In this document: in pieces, positions 1-12,945 of the stretch
How positions within the stretch are numbered: position 1 is the stretch's first letter
Layout: the number at the start of each line of letters is the position of its first letter
DNA from: Muscardinus avellanarius
Lineage: Eukaryota; Chordata; Mammalia; Rodentia; Gliridae
Direction: 5' to 3'
DNA: 64,000 nt
Assembly: GCA_963383645.1 (NCBI GenBank)
Contig: OY726558.1
Location: forward strand, 180,483,634 to 180,547,633
Made by a program: the position numbers and the translations under genes
Notes under the pieces: generated by a model
What the model saw: the letters and a program-made list of their open reading frames with translations, nothing else
Databases searched by the model: none
What the model was told of the DNA's origin: nothing

Positions 1-1002
1 ATTATCCAAACCTCTATATATGTTGGTTTTTGTCTCCTGCATGCATTTTATCAGGGTCATTTGTGAAAAATAATAATAATTTCAAAATTAATACTAAATA
101 ATTTGAATTTGTCAGCAAATACAAATGATTACATTATGTATATTTTGTACTTTGATGTGGGGTCACTTAGAACTGAACACCAACACAAAAATTTGTGAAA
201 ATATTCAAATAATTTAAAATAATGTTGCAAGTATTAATCAAGGTTCTCTATCAAAACAAAACCAGTAATGTGTGTGTGTGTATTATAAGGTATAATAAGA
301 TATTATGTCTTAAGATAAAATGATGTATATATGCATTAGAAGAAATTAATTCACACAGTAATGGAAGCTGACAAGTCTTAACGCCTGCAGGGTAAGCTGG
401 CAATTTAGAGACTCAGGAGAGGTAATAGTGTATTTTCTGTCCAAATCTAAAGGCCTTAAAACCAGGATAGCGAACTGTATAGTTCCTACTCAAAGGTTGT
501 CATTTTGATAGCCTTGAAGTGCCAATGTTTCTATTTGACTTTGAAGTCAGAAAACAGTCAATGTTTTAGTTTGAAGGCAACTGGACAGGAGAATTCTCTC
601 CTATGTGGAGGAGAGTCAACTGTTTTGTAGCATTAAGGCTTTTTCTTGATTGGAGAAGGTCTACTCACATTAGTGATGACAATATGCACTTCTTATTCTA
701 CCAATTGAATGTTAATTTCATCCACAATCAACCTCACAGAAATACTCAAAATAATGTCTGACAATATCTGGGTACTTGATGGCTCAGTCAATTTGGCACA
801 TAAATCACCATGCTGCTTTTGAAGTTAATACTAAAAATGGAATATAGTCGTGATGAGTTAAGGAAGAAAATCTTGTTGTATGCCCTATAAGCAGCTGCCA
901 AGTTACAGAGAGATAAAGAGATAGACTGAAAGATGAATATTCTATTATACAATACTGCTATTAAAGCCTAGCATATAACTTTTTGCCTGTTGTAAATTAT
1001 CC
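1..1002. other. Unassigned AT-rich DNA
   Basis: I see no gene, recognisable repeat or conserved motif here. There is a short TG run near 268-282. Open frames are short and stop-rich on both strands. Confidence 0.6.
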
Positions 1003-1210
1003 CATTATTTATTTCTTGAGGTACTGAATATTGTACCCAGGGGAATTCTGCCTCTGAGTTGTACCCCTAACCCTATTATTCATTATTTTGAAACAAGCTC
1101 TCGCTAAGTTGCAGAGGGCCTCACTAAGTAGCTGAGGCGGTCCCTGAACCTTGAATCCTCCTGTCTCGGCCTCAGTAGTACTGGAATTATAAATGTGTAC
1201 CAACATGCCA
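1003..1210 (-). mobile_element. B1-dID-type SINE, antisense
   Basis: Read on the minus strand it runs from a B1 head (complement of TGTACCAACATGCC at the right end) through the duplicated B1 middle (AGTTGCAGAGGGCCTCACTAAGTAGCTGAGG on the plus strand, seen in parts) to the dID tail (TTCTGCCTCTGAGTTGTACCCC). It is full length but has lost most CpGs, so it is an older copy. The open frames crossing it are incidental. Confidence 0.85.
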
Positions 1211-1469
1211 GGTTTATCTGGTATATTTTTGGTAAACTATTACACCAAATCAGGTTAAGTTTCTTATATTGCACTTGGGCACTCCTATGTTCATATTCTG
1301 TTGGGAGACAGTCAATAATGGACATGATACCTGCTTGATGCTACCAAAAAATAACAGTAGAATGAGAAGGCACAGAAGGTCCATGCTTTTCTTAGACCTA
1401 TGTAATTGCTCTCAATGTCACATCAACACCCAAATGTAAATGCAGTTTTGCTTAGGGATTTTGTGTTTT

Positions 1470-1722
1470 TATTTATTTGTCTACTTATTTATTTATTTAT
1501 TTATTTATGAGTATGTGGTGGGTGGTGCTGGATATTGAACCTAATGATGTTCAACTTTTAAGTTATACCCACAGTTCTTTTTTATATTTATTTATTTATT
1601 TATTTATTATTTTGAAACAAGTTCTTCTCTTTAATTTGCCATGGCTGACTTCAGACCTGCAATCCTCTTGTCTTAGCCTCCCAACTACTGGGATTATAGG
1701 TGTGTGCCACTCTGCCATGCTA
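1470..1722 (-). mobile_element. Diverged SINE, antisense, with ATTT runs
   Basis: The B1 half (TTATTTTGAAACAAG at 1605 to GGGATTATAGGTGTGTGCC at 1690) is clear. The dID half is rearranged, and both the linker and the 3' tail have expanded into (ATTT)n runs at about 1483-1507 and 1586-1606. An 83-residue open frame through it is a by-product of these runs. Confidence 0.75.
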
Positions 1723-3808
1723 AAATAAGGTTTTTAAGTTCTTTTTAAATCAATGTTAGCAGTTGAGTTAAAGATACAATTACTGATGAAGAAAACACAG
1801 GCCCAGCTAGCTGCTCAGGCTGGAATATGAGGTGCTTGGTAAGGTGGTGTGCATGGCCCATCTCTGGATTCTGTTTCTATTGGATTCTCCAAATTATAGG
1901 CAGACTGATTTTCCCAGAGCAATATAGTTTGTTCCTTGTCTATTTAAAGTCACTTGGAAGTACATAACATTGCTGGGGCATCTGAATGACCATTAGGAAG
2001 AAGCACTGGTCTGCCTGAACTCCTTGGACAGCTTGACCTGTCAGTCTTCCTCCAAGTGTCAGACAGGCACAGCTCCTGCTCATATGTTGAATCTAGGCTT
2101 GCTAAACTCTGTGCTGTATTCAGAAGAGTTGCATGCAATCATTTGTTCCAAGAGCTGATCCATTCCTTCCAAAATTACTGAAGGCATATTGTATAGCCTT
2201 TCTGGGAAATACAGTCTGGGACAAGAGCTTAATTTATAAGTTTTTATTATTTACACTTCACTTGCAGGCCTATATTTGCACTTTTGGTCTGTGCTATGAT
2301 GGTCAAAGCAGTGTGAAACAGTATAGTTTATGCAAAGTGACATAAAAGTCATGTAGTATGCCAAGCTTTCGGAGTCACAACCCTGGCACAGGGATGGGAA
2401 CTATAGCCAAGAAATTGTTAATGCAATGAGCAGAGAAGTATAAAACAAGATAGTGGAGTCTAGGAGAGAATAGGACTAAGAGGGATTTGGGGAACTAATA
2501 AAAAATACAATGAAAGTGTCAGGGCTAGTAACACAGGCAAGTGAAGAGCTTGACAGGAGGGCGTAAGTCCTTAACTACAGTTCCCTTCCAAGGTAGTCAT
2601 CCACTTGCCCTGTATCAAGTCTGATTCTGAAGAAGTCAGCTTTCCTAGATGAGTCCTGCTAGGTAAAGCCTTTATGATTAACTGTGGGAAGCTCTAAAAA
2701 TTAACACATAGACTTTGAGCCATGACATAGGCTTTGAGCCAGGAGCTGGACCCAATATATAGGCAGACTAGGGAAATGCTTTCTGAGGTAGTGGCGTAAT
2801 TACTAAAATAAGTGTGTGTCAGTCACCGAAGGTAGTGTAGGGAAGACAATCCAAATAACAGCTGCAATCTCAGAAGCCCATAATTGGGGACTTCATAAAG
2901 TATTTTGTTGTAGGTAAATTACTGATATTAAAATATGTTACTGCTGTAGTATGCAGGAAACTGACATTTAAATAAGCCAATAGGTTATGAAAGAGACATA
3001 ACTGTTTCTAGAAGTGTAGTTTAGTAATTTAGTCATTCTGTTTTTCATGAAGAATTTTGAGAAAAAGTGAATCCGGTGAAATCCTAGTTTTCCACATATG
3101 AGTAAATGTTTTCGAAATATTTTCCTAATTTGTTACAGCAAAAGCACTATAAAATGTGAAGAAAAAATCAATTAGTATTGTTCCCTGCATACTGCATGGC
3201 TCTCATGTTCTTTTATAAAGGTATAGATTTTGTCTTTGCATGAAGTTTTAAGAAAATCACTCGCAGATATTTTACACTTCCAAATTTAAAATAAGAGCAT
3301 GGAATCTACCAATTCCTTTATTTTTATTTTGCTTAACTTTTATACCTTTATTGAGGCATTGCAATTATACATTATAATGAGGTATAGAGTGATAGGGAAA
3401 CACATAGTTTGGCTGTAGAGTGCTTGTTCTTGTTTTTGGTGCTGTTGCTATTTATTTATTAAAGTAAATAGCTTTAAAAACTCAAGTCTCTGGGAAATAG
3501 CAACCCCTTGAGGAAGAAGACAACAAAATCAGTGAGGTTGTTCTTGGTCTAAGACACTGAGAGGACTCCCTCTGATTATCTCTGAGGACAGGCAGATCTG
3601 TTTTTATCTTGGGTGCACTTTCATGTAGGTGTCCTCTTTGAAACCGATATTTTTAATTCTTCCATGATGTATGACACACTCAGCTCATCTGAGCATTTCT
3701 TTCTCCTTAGCACCCTTCCCTTTCCAAATGCACAGAAAACTCCTGAAAACAGTAGAATGGGATGAGTTCACGCATGTTTGCAAAACTTTACATGAGTAAT
3801 AAAATCCA
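1723..3808. other. Unassigned unique DNA
   Basis: No gene or repeat family recognised. A local near-duplication of CTTTGAGCCA with a period of about 20 bp occurs at 2712-2741. Short open frames on either strand (up to about 70 residues) show no protein-like features. Confidence 0.55.
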
Positions 3809-3809
3809 A

Positions 3810-3900
3810 GCACCTGTAAATATCTCTTTAATCCACATAGTATTCTCTGAGATAGGCCTTTTTATTATCCCCATTCAATAATAATCAGAATAATATATTT
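3810..3900 (+). repeat. Probable MIR core remnant
   Basis: The stretch with ATTCTCTGAGATAGGCC followed by TTTATTATCCCCATTCA resembles the MIR core (ATGAGGTAGGTACTATTATTATCCCCATT as I recall it). It is short and diverged. MIR is an ancient tRNA-derived SINE shared by mammals. Confidence 0.5.
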
Positions 3901-4855
3901 TACATATGAATATTTCTGTTTAAAGAAATATAAACAGAATTTGGTGATGAGTTCTGACTCCAAATGATTCAAAATATGAAAGTATTAAGAGCACATTGCA
4001 TTGAAAGCAAGGCTTTTGCTACAGCAGAAAATAGGTCCAGAGTTAGAGTAGGAGTGAGGTTGAAAAGATGTGTTTCTTTGTGTAATCTGTAATCTCTGAC
4101 ATCTGCTCTTGTTTAGTCCATAGAAAGGGACACTTTGTAAATTGTTTTCTACAGAGGACATGGGATGAAGAACTGCAATCAGGAAGAGGACACTTTGGAG
4201 ACCATGTCTGAAGGATATTACTTTCATGGAGGATGATGAAGCCATGTTCTTGAGAGAGCCAGGGCCTCCTCCCATAGTGCTTGGTGTGGGTCAGTGGGAG
4301 ACCATGGGAATCTTCAATTCCTAGAATACTTTTATTGCAGAAAATATAATCTCTCTTGATTTCCATCCTGAACCTTCTAAGATGTTTCAGACATTGTACT
4401 TAGTATGGGAAAAGGTGACGGCCTATAGTGATACAGCAGTCAAGAGGTAGGTCCCTGCCTCCCTTCCATAAGCTCCTCTGATCCTCCCCACTTGGACATG
4501 AATTTCTCTCTATCTTCTCTTCTCTTATCAACTTCTTATTCTATTATTTGTTTACTTGTTTACATATCTGTAATGGTACATTCACAAATCAATTACTGTT
4601 ATAAAAGCTTCAGATAACAGAATACCTCAAAAAACAGGGTGCTTCGTTTCCTCTTACCCCATCCCATTCCCTTTCCCTTACCCAGCTATGAGAAGGCAGG
4701 GAACTCACTGACTCTGCTCCCTGCAAGGTTCCCCCTTCTCAGCTCACACAGGACACTCAGTAATTACTTGTGGAGGGCACAAACCTACATGCACACGTGT
4801 GAACACGTGTGTACAGACACACACACTTTATGATGGCTTTGTTTCCTATGTGTTG
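3901..4855. other. Unassigned unique DNA, somewhat more G+C
   Basis: Locally less AT-rich (4040-4340 and 4640-4780), which gives overlapping antisense open frames of 96 and 107 residues. Neither reads like a known protein and neither has convincing context. It could be an unrecognised old repeat. Confidence 0.45.
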
Positions 4856-4965
4856 TATTTTAAACAAATAGAATCACACTGTTTCTTTTAATAAAATTGT
4901 TTATACAGGTTTCTTTTTGTAAGTTCTGCATAATAATTTCTTCAGATTCTTGCCTTGACTCTGAA
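4856..4965 (-). mobile_element. Possible L1 3'UTR remnant, antisense
   Basis: AATAGAATCACACTG followed by TTCTTTTTGTAAGTTCTGCATAAT resembles antisense L1 3'UTR (GGAATCATACAGTATGT...TTTCACTCAGCATAAT as recalled). Too short and diverged for a firm call. Confidence 0.3.
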
Positions 4966-6164
4966 GTGACCTACTTCTTTGTTTTTTAATACATAAAATG
5001 TGTGCTAAGACATGGTGTGAGAAAGATAGTTGTTTTTCATGGTGAAGGAATGTGGAGTGAGTACAAGTTAACTGGGGAAGAAAGGTCCAGGTTTTCTATT
5101 CCTTTTTTTTTCTTCTTGGTTTGTAAAAATTGACCATATTGTCTGTATGTCAATAGTTTTTATTTACATATACTGTTTTCAGACACTACATGTAATTCTT
5201 TAAGACATGAGGTGATTTGATATTCACTATCTCTATGAAGAAACACAAGAAAGACAAATATACACTTATTCTGGGAACATTTATTAAAGTTTGCATAAGT
5301 ATCAGAAAAGTAGGGAATGTAACATCAATGAAAATAATTCAGGTCGAATATGAATAATATTTTATTATATCTGAGATTTAATATTCTTAAAAGTGATATT
5401 CTAAGTTTTTCAAATAATATGAGATGACAACATAGATTTGTTTTTCAGATTTTGGAATCAATGTGAGAATTATGTAAATACATTAAAAATGGACTGGTAA
5501 TGGAGTAGCAGCTGGCTGTTAACAGGACAATTAGTCCTTTGGTCTGAACAATTATCTATGTAAATATATGCCAAATTCATATAAAACTACCATTATTTTT
5601 CATTCTAATTTCCATGATGCCTACTCATCACAGTTGGGCTATGAGCTAAGATAAATCAGAATCTAAGCAAAGAAATTAAAGAAATTAATTCCCCACATTT
5701 CTAATCTTTTAGTGTATCTGACTGTTTTTTAGCTTTCAGTTTTTTAATATTAACACACAAAAACTTTATCACCAGAATCTTAATCCAGTGGGCAGGTCAA
5801 GCATCCATATTATATAAATATAAAATACAAATCTTTTGTTGGCTCCTATTTACAATTTATTATTCACAAAATTTACAGAAGAATTTGAGACAGTGTTCCA
5901 GTTTTTCACAATCACACTATTTTCAATTTGCCAATTTTTGTAAAGTGAATTCTTTGATAAACTATTTGTATGTATTTTATTTACATATACATATACATAA
6001 TTTACATATACATAAAAATTTGCTGAATATATATCTAAAAATAGGTTCATGAAATAGCTTTGAAATCCCTGGTAGATATCTATACTTCTTTCTCACTTTT
6101 GCTTATGAACCATTGGCCTCAAAATATATTTCCCATTTTGTTTTCTGAGAAGATATTGGATTAG
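4966..6164. other. Unassigned AT-rich DNA
   Basis: No recognisable feature. Contains short ACATATACATA repeats at 5980-6015. Nothing gene-like. Confidence 0.6.
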
Positions 6165-6399
6165 AAAGATATTATGCTGGAAGCCAGGTGTGGTAGTGCA
6201 CGCTTATAATCCCAGTACTTGGGAGGCTGAGACAGGAGGATCATGCAAGTTTGAAGTCTGCCTAGCTACCTTGTGAGGCTCTCAGCAACTTAGTGAGACC
6301 CTGTTTCCAAATTAAATATAAAAAAAATTAGGTCTGGAAGAATAACCAAAGATAGAAGGCCCCTAGGTTCCAATCTAAGTACCACATAAAGATATTATG
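6165..6399 (+). mobile_element. Full-length B1-dID SINE with target duplication
   Basis: Head at about 6181 (AGCCAGGTGTGGTAGTGCACG), duplicated B1 middle, A-rich linker, then the dID half (AGGTCTGGAAGAATA...) ending at ACCACATAAA. It is bounded by a perfect 12-bp direct repeat, AAAGATATTATG, at 6165-6176 and 6388-6399. The duplication shows L1-mediated insertion and fixes both ends. Confidence 0.92.
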
Positions 6400-7765
6400 G
6401 TGAGAAAACATTATATATCAATTAGAAATTAATTATTGAGTATGTCATCTAATACTAGAGAAATTATATATCAGAGAAAATTCATATAGAGGCTATATTT
6501 GAGAATGCTTAATGGTTTTGTAATCATGGAAGCATTAATATTAAATTTTACTTTTCTAAAGTACAAAAACCAGAAAAAATACATAATCTCTATAAAACAT
6601 TATACATATTAAATGTATGTATGAATATACAGTATCATATGATCCACACATATACACATATATGTGTATCAAATGTATTGTATGTCTCTATAATAAACTC
6701 CAGTATATTTCCAATTTGAATAAAGATGATCAGAAAATTGAAAATATCAAGGAAGAATTTCTTCATACACTAAAAACAAAGCTACAAGCAAATACATTCT
6801 TCTGGTAGCTTACTTGTTAGATAAGAAATGGAATCCATTTGCTGTTGTTTAATTATTGAATTATGTGTGATTGCAGTAGCTAAACAAATTGTGTGTGTGT
6901 TTATACACATTAATTAAAAGTATAAGCCTTCCAAGCAGTTACATGAAGAACTGAGTACATTAAGAGAAACATCCATAATTAATTAAAAAACAAGGCAAAT
7001 ATTAATATTATTTTCCCTTGGCTTTTGAAAAGTTGACAGTTGTTACCAATATTGTTCCTATTTTGTTGCTCATCACCTCAATGAGTCACTACCAACTTGA
7101 CAACGAAAGAAGGACTAAACGCTATAGTTTATTCCATACAACTATTGGAGACTATTTTGAAAATAGCTGAGAACATACTAGTTTAGTTCAACCAGAAGTG
7201 GAATCTGCTAAGATGTCTTTCTACTAATGCTGTTAAAAATATAGGTGGAATATACAAGGGATTAGTTAGGAAAATTTACAATGCGTGTGAAAACAGAAGG
7301 ACTTTGAAGCGTCTATTAATTCATTATAATATACATCAATGGACATTTTGCAGAAAATATTTCATTTTATTATGTACAGTTTAGCTAGTTCATTGATGAA
7401 TTTCATTTACTCTTCCAACATTGTCAGTTTTGTGACTTGGAAATCAAAGTATAGTAGCCTAACAATTCTTATCACACCATATTCTGATTATTTAGCTGTG
7501 GTAAAGTTTTACTGGGATACTTTTATCTCTGGGATGAGACTGACATATTTCTGAATGTACAAATCATTTTCAATTATTATTAGAAATCACTGAGTGGCTT
7601 TTTATTCTTTTTATTATGCATAAAAAAGTACATCTCAATAAATTTAACCCATATTTAATGGTAAAATAGTGTCAATATGTGAAAGTCACATTATTTTGCT
7701 GACAGCTAGCCATATTTCAATCACAAATGATAAAAAGCATTTTATACTTCTCCTATGTGGTCAGA
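6400..7765. other. Unassigned AT-rich DNA
   Basis: Low-complexity AT/CA words at 6600-6670 (ACATATACACATATATGTG is partly palindromic). No gene or named repeat recognised. Confidence 0.6.
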
Positions 7766-7885
7766 AGTTAAAACGAATGTCAACTCAAAATAGATCAAAG
7801 ACCTAAACAATAGACTAGACACTGCAATTACTTGAAAGAAACAGGACCAACACTCCAATATATAGGCACTGTCAGACACCAAAAT
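7766..7885 (+). mobile_element. L1 ORF2 scrap
   Basis: About 120 bp matching the ORF2 region downstream of the reverse transcriptase: AATGTCAACTCAAAATAGAT, CAAAGACCTAAACAATAGAC and CAACACTCCAATATATAGGC occur in the expected order. It is interrupted by stops and stands alone, so it is a dead fragment. Confidence 0.7.
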
Positions 7886-8540
7886 ATGTTGTGTGCATAA
7901 TATACTGTATTATTTCAAAACCTGCTGACAGGTAAAATTACAATGCATCAATTAAGTTTAAAATTATTATTGTATATTTATATTATTATTATTGCTCTTA
8001 GAGTTTTTTCAGATTTGGGTTTCTATTCTTTATTCAGTCACTTCTCATTATTTTTGAAATTTTTCAGAAAATTATTTATTTTATCTGGAGTGTTTGTTAA
8101 GATCAATGTAGACATGAAATTTTCTTTACACATTTTTACCTCATTTATTTACATGATGATATCCCCAGACATTGTGCACATGTATATGCTATCTTTGTTC
8201 TCTGTCACACTTATTACAGATATTTATATTGAGTTAAATTATATAATTAGTGAATTTGTGTTAACTCATATTTTGAAAAAAGACTACTTTCAATTTATTC
8301 TAAAACAGTAATGGATTCAAGACATATTTTTAGTAGCTATTCACATTTTTCAAGGAAAATGTATATAGTTATGAACCTATTTTTTAGTAGAATTTAGTAG
8401 CTCTACTTAGCCTTTATTTAGAAGTGACCATGCTACAATATATGGCATGATAAGAGGCAAATATCAAATAATATATTAGACTTCCATAAGTACTTTCCAA
8501 GCAATAAATATTTTCAGATATAATGTGTATAAAACCTAAT
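7886..8540. other. Unassigned AT-rich DNA with a chance open frame
   Basis: A 122-codon plus-strand frame (7943-8311) is very rich in I, L, F, Y and K, as expected from AT-rich noncoding DNA. No family features and no supporting context, so I do not call it a gene. Confidence 0.6.
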
Positions 8541-8750
8541 TTCAGCCAGGCATGGTGGTGCATGCTTATAATCCTAGTACTTTGGAAACTGAGACAGGAG
8601 GATCACAGGTTCACAGTGAGCCTCAGCTACTTAATTAGCACTTCCACAACTTAGTTATAACCTGTTTCAAATAAGGAATAATAAAAAAGAAGGCTGGGAG
8701 TGTAGCTCAGCGGAAGAATGCTCCTGGGTTCAATTACCTGTTCCACAATA
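8541..8750 (+). mobile_element. B1-dID SINE
   Basis: GCCAGGCATGGTGGTGCATG head, B1 middle, A-rich linker, then GGCTGGGAGTGTAGCTCAGC and GCTCCTGGGTTCAATTACC. Here the dID half keeps an older type of sequence (GTAGCTCAG...GTTCAAT), unlike the youngest copies in the window. Confidence 0.88.
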
Positions 8751-9693
8751 ATAAACCCCTCATTTCTAATAACTTATGAAATTTTAATCTCTTGAGCTGA
8801 TAGAAAATCATAATTTTGAGACACCATCAAGCTATTATCTTCCTCAATTTTTACTTTTCTATCCTTATTTGATAAGTGCTATGAAAATTATATTTGAAAT
8901 TATTATTAATATATTCATATAAAATATGATGTAAGTGAAACATTAGAAAGTATACAAGAGCTCTATACCTTGTTATATAGACATTGAGACAATGTGCTAA
9001 TTTTTTCTGTTGATTCACACAGAAAATATGTTTTTCTCTTATCACCCATAGAGTTTTCAGATTCTTGACATGGAAGATTTAAAAGTCAGAGTGACTATAA
9101 TCGCTGTAGTTTTTCTGACCCTAATAACTTCATTATAATTAGAGCAGTACGATCATTGGAGAAATAATAAGGCCTAAGGAGTAATAACCACACAATAGGA
9201 TTTCCTTACTTTATTGTACTAGAAAGTGCTAGGATAGGGGTTGAATACTTTTTGAGTATATATATACATTTTTTTTTTTTTGAGACAGAGTGCTTGCTAG
9301 AAGCTTTTTCTTCTGAGTACTCTTCCTACAAGGTAAGAGAAACATAGGCATACACAAAGTTAGAATATCCTTTTTCTGATGCTTACTTCAGTCAAATAGT
9401 GTTACAAATTGATATGAGACTTGCTCTTAGGCCTTTCTATCTCTTTTGCTTCTATTGTGAGCATCTGTTCACATTGACACTTGAGAATTTAGGAAATCCC
9501 ATATTTATCTTTCAGTTTCTGGCTGGTGGAAGATTTGGACTAAATTTGAGAAGAAAGAAAAAATATTTTATCAAAAAGCATCAAATAATAAGTACATCAT
9601 TTTATTATCATGCCTTTGTCTTTGCAATTGACTCTACCACTTTAAATATTCCAAAATAAAATATATGGATTGGAAAAGGATGATTTGAGCATT
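8751..9693. other. Unassigned AT-rich DNA
   Basis: Contains a (TA)n/poly-T stretch at 9256-9282 followed by TTGAGACAGAG, which may be the stub of an antisense SINE. An 86-codon frame at 9399-9659 has no recognisable features. Confidence 0.55.
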
Positions 9694-10295
9694 TTCCCCT
9701 TAACTCAGATTTGTTCCTACAAATAGCACAAAAGAACACCAGTCTTGTGTAGACAGTGGCCCAGAAGTCACTTCAGTCCTTCTGTCCTTACATAGGAAGA
9801 TAGTGGTCTACATTCTGGAGACTTGGTGAAGGCTTGGATAAATTTAAGAGCCTGATTTAGAGTTGGAACTAAAGTAGGAGGTGGAGCTACAGCCAAACTC
9901 AAAGTCTGAACATGGTTTGAGCTGTGGTCTTGGTCTTTGGCAGGCAGAGCCTGAGAGTCTTGGCCACATGAACATAAGCACACCTCCCGAGGTTGGAGTG
10001 GGCTATGTAGACAAGTTCATTTGAGCTGCAGCTGATGGGCTTGGGCTCCTGAGATAGACCTCCTGTGCATAACAAGGGCCTTGATAGCCTTAGCATATGC
10101 ACTGTGGCCTTGGTGATGTTGGTTTGCATCTTCTTCTGGTCCTTCTTGCTGTGCTTCTTTGGATAAACATACTCTTTAAGAATTTGAGTTTTACCTCCAA
10201 AAGAGAAGTCATATCTATGGTTGATGTTTCTAATGATATTTCTGTGCCATTTAATGATTATTTATAAGTAGTGTTGTTCTTGAACTTGGCCATAT
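9694..10295 (-). pseudogene. RPL29P: Processed pseudogene of ribosomal protein L29
   Basis: On the minus strand the ATG at 10293-10291 opens a copy of RPL29, a small basic protein of the large ribosomal subunit. Matches in order are MAKxKNxTT at the start, KWHRN encoded near 10250, a KKHxKK-like stretch near 10155, and LxYIAHxxLG followed by AKxLRLC in the C-terminal half (about 9955-10015). The coding equivalent ends near 9808, giving about 486 bp against the usual 480. Sequence like the RPL29 3'UTR continues to about 9694 (GAGGACAGAAGGACTG-like, then TGCTATTTGTA). There are no introns. A stop replaces codon 12, and indels shift the frame several times, so it cannot make L29. The longest surviving open stretch is 9899-10129. 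No clear poly-A tail or target duplication remains, so the insertion is fairly old. The parent identification is confident; the symbol only marks the parent. Confidence 0.9.
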
Positions 10296-10307
10296 CTGAA
10301 TCATAAT

Positions 10308-10475
10308 CTATGGTACTGGAGATGGAACCCAGGGGCATTCTACCTATGAGATACAGCCCCAGCCCTGTGTTTTTTATTTTTTATTTTGAAACAGGGTATC
10401 ACTGAGTTGCACAGGGCCTCACTAATTAGTTGAGGCTGTTGAGAACCAAGATCCTCCAGTCTCAGATTTTCAAAA
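10308..10475 (-). mobile_element. B1-dID SINE, antisense, head truncated
   Basis: Starts with TGGTACTGGAGATGGAACCC (dID tail, antisense), then TTTATTTTGAAACAGGG and the B1 middle. It stops at TCCTCCAGTCTCAGA without the B1 head. It sits 13 bp beyond the 5' end of the RPL29 pseudogene. Confidence 0.85.
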
Positions 10476-12945
10476 GCTATTTTCAAAAGCTTCCACCACT
10501 AAGTATGACTTCTGGATTTCTTTCATAGCTTGATCATAACTTTGGATTCATCTGAGCAAAAATACATTATTATAGTTGTCATTTCTAACATTTATAGATG
10601 GTTCATAGGAGTTTTAGAAGGCTACCTTTGTTAAAAAGCCTGATAACATGGCATTTATATTCTCACAAAATTACTGAATTTATGAGAATATGCTTTATTG
10701 ATGAAATGTTTTAGATAAAATTATCAAGCAAGTAAAACTCTTATCATTATATGAATTTATTTGGAAATTGTGCTGTGCTATTATTATGAAAAATGAGAAT
10801 ATCTACTCACAAATTTATCACAAACTCAAATCCAGAGACAGAAAAGTGATGCTGTTTCCTCAACTTATCATAAAATATCACAGACTTAGTGCCATATGAA
10901 TTGATGTACCTTTAACTACCCAACCATATATTATTTTTAGTTGCTCTTATCGCATTTCCAAACACTAATATTTTTTTCTCATTATTGTGGTTTGCTACTA
11001 TAAATTCAGATACCAATAATATGTTAATAGTTTATAAATAGTTTATAAAATTATATAAAAATTTACTGGCATTAGATAAGAGGCCATTTATCACAGTCAT
11101 CAAAGTCTTGGAGAAACTACAGGCTGCTCTTCTGTAGATATTTGAGGTTTTGAATACATAATTATGATATATGTAATATATCATAATAAAAATATTACAT
11201 ATAATACATATATACTTATGTATGTATATAAATATATATTTTCCTTCTTAATTACAGTGTTTTAACATGACTATAAATAAGACAAAGATTAAAGGGAATT
11301 TAGCTACTTATTTAAATATTGTCATAATGTAGAAAATGTCATAGACTCATTTATGATTTTATCATCTATGAATTAAATTGTTTTAGCTTCCAATCTGAAC
11401 AAAGCTACAGTACCAAATCAATCAGCAGAAATACTAAGGATTATATAAAATGTAAGAGCATAAAAACAAATAAGACCTCAGTGATATTTATAAGCATCCA
11501 TTCATTATGTAGAGACAATTTATTAGTGAACAAAATATTTTCTCTGGGAATTTTATGTTAAATCATATGTGAGGGGCTTGTAATAACTGCCCCCGAAAAA
11601 ATTTTATGATAAAATTTAGTTCTAAGTTTTTATTTCTTAAAGATTAATATTCATTAGAGTTTCTTAATAACCAAGACTTCCAATTTTCAAACAGATGTTT
11701 ACATGCATGCTTCATTGCATTGTGAGTAATATCACAAATATAATTACCTTTCAAAATGCTAAAATGCTTGCTTTGCAGAAATATAAATACATAATAAGGA
11801 TTTTTTCAAATTTACTAACTTCATGGAATGCATATATATTCTACCACATCATCTAACATTTTCTGTCAGTCTTTACAAATTAATTGCATCAGTAGTAGCA
11901 GCTATTATACCAGTTACTCCCAAGTATTCTTTCATTCATCTTATTACTTTCCAAACTCAGTTAATACAATGACATTATGACATAATGACAATGACATTAT
12001 AGCTGAGATGTTTGGTGAAAGATAAAAAATAAAAAAAGAAAATTATTTCAAATTTTTAAGCACAAAGGAAGGGGTTATTGTATACACTTTAATAGAAAAA
12101 TTTATCATTGTGATTTAGAGCTCATAATTTTTTGCTTTGTAATATATATTATGTGTGAAATGTGTGATATGTGAAATGCTATGAATTTGATGATAAATTT
12201 TCTCTGTAATTAACATCATAAATCAAAGTTTATGTCATCATTTTCTGAAATGATATTCATTCTATATTATGGCCTACAAAATGTTTTCCAATAATAGAAT
12301 ATTATAGTTTGACATTTTTATCAGATATATTTAATCTCCACCTGAACGTGTACATTATTGATATTGGCACTTGAAAGTAAGCTATAATATCACACATGAT
12401 AAGAACTATATTCATTATCTTCATTGAATTTGAGGTATGGCAACAATAAGTAAATTTAAGCAATCTCTGTAAGACCATAATAAAGCTTACATACTCTGAA
12501 ATTTATTATTTGTTTCAATTCAAAATTCAGATTCTTCTTTAGTAAATTGAAGATGTTTAGTTCAGTGATTCTTTTCTAAGCCCAGATTCTAAATGATATC
12601 ATGATTACTCCCCAAACTCTTGTTTTAGTAGAGATGTAAGGGATTTAACTTGTAAAATATTATAATAGGCATCATTGTAAAGATTAAATATGTTGATTTA
12701 TCACTAACATTGAGAATATAAGCATGAAAATTTTCCTGGGCCTTTTTCCCCCTCATTATATCATTAGGACTATCCTAAATATAAAATAATGCCACATCCA
12801 AGCTCATTTTTTCACTCATCTAGAAGTATAGCTTGATAATAACTAGTTTGCTTTAATCATCACTGTTAAGAGGCAAAATTTAATTTGAATTTTACAATGG
12901 AGATGTATAATTTTACAATGGAGAGCCTTTCAGTAATGCTGTACT
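10476..12945. other. Unassigned, very AT-rich DNA
   Basis: About 2.5 kb without a recognisable gene or named repeat. It holds (TA)-rich words at 11160-11240, an ATGACATTA-type local repeat at 11966-12000, and a direct duplication of AATTTTACAATGGAGA at 12888-12903 and 12909-12924. Confidence 0.6.

Noticed and set aside
4043..4366. Overlapping 96- and 107-codon antisense frames
   Set aside because: Two frames of the same strand overlap, neither resembles a known protein, and nothing around them suggests a gene.
7943..8311. 122-codon hydrophobic open frame
   Set aside because: Composition (I, L, F, Y, K) is what AT-rich noncoding DNA gives; no domain, context or splice signals.
8690..8750. 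tRNA-like A/B-box sequence (TAGCTCAG...GGTTCAAT)
   Set aside because: It is the tRNA-derived half of the SINE; no cloverleaf with a complete acceptor and anticodon stem, so no tRNA gene is called here or at the other SINE copies.
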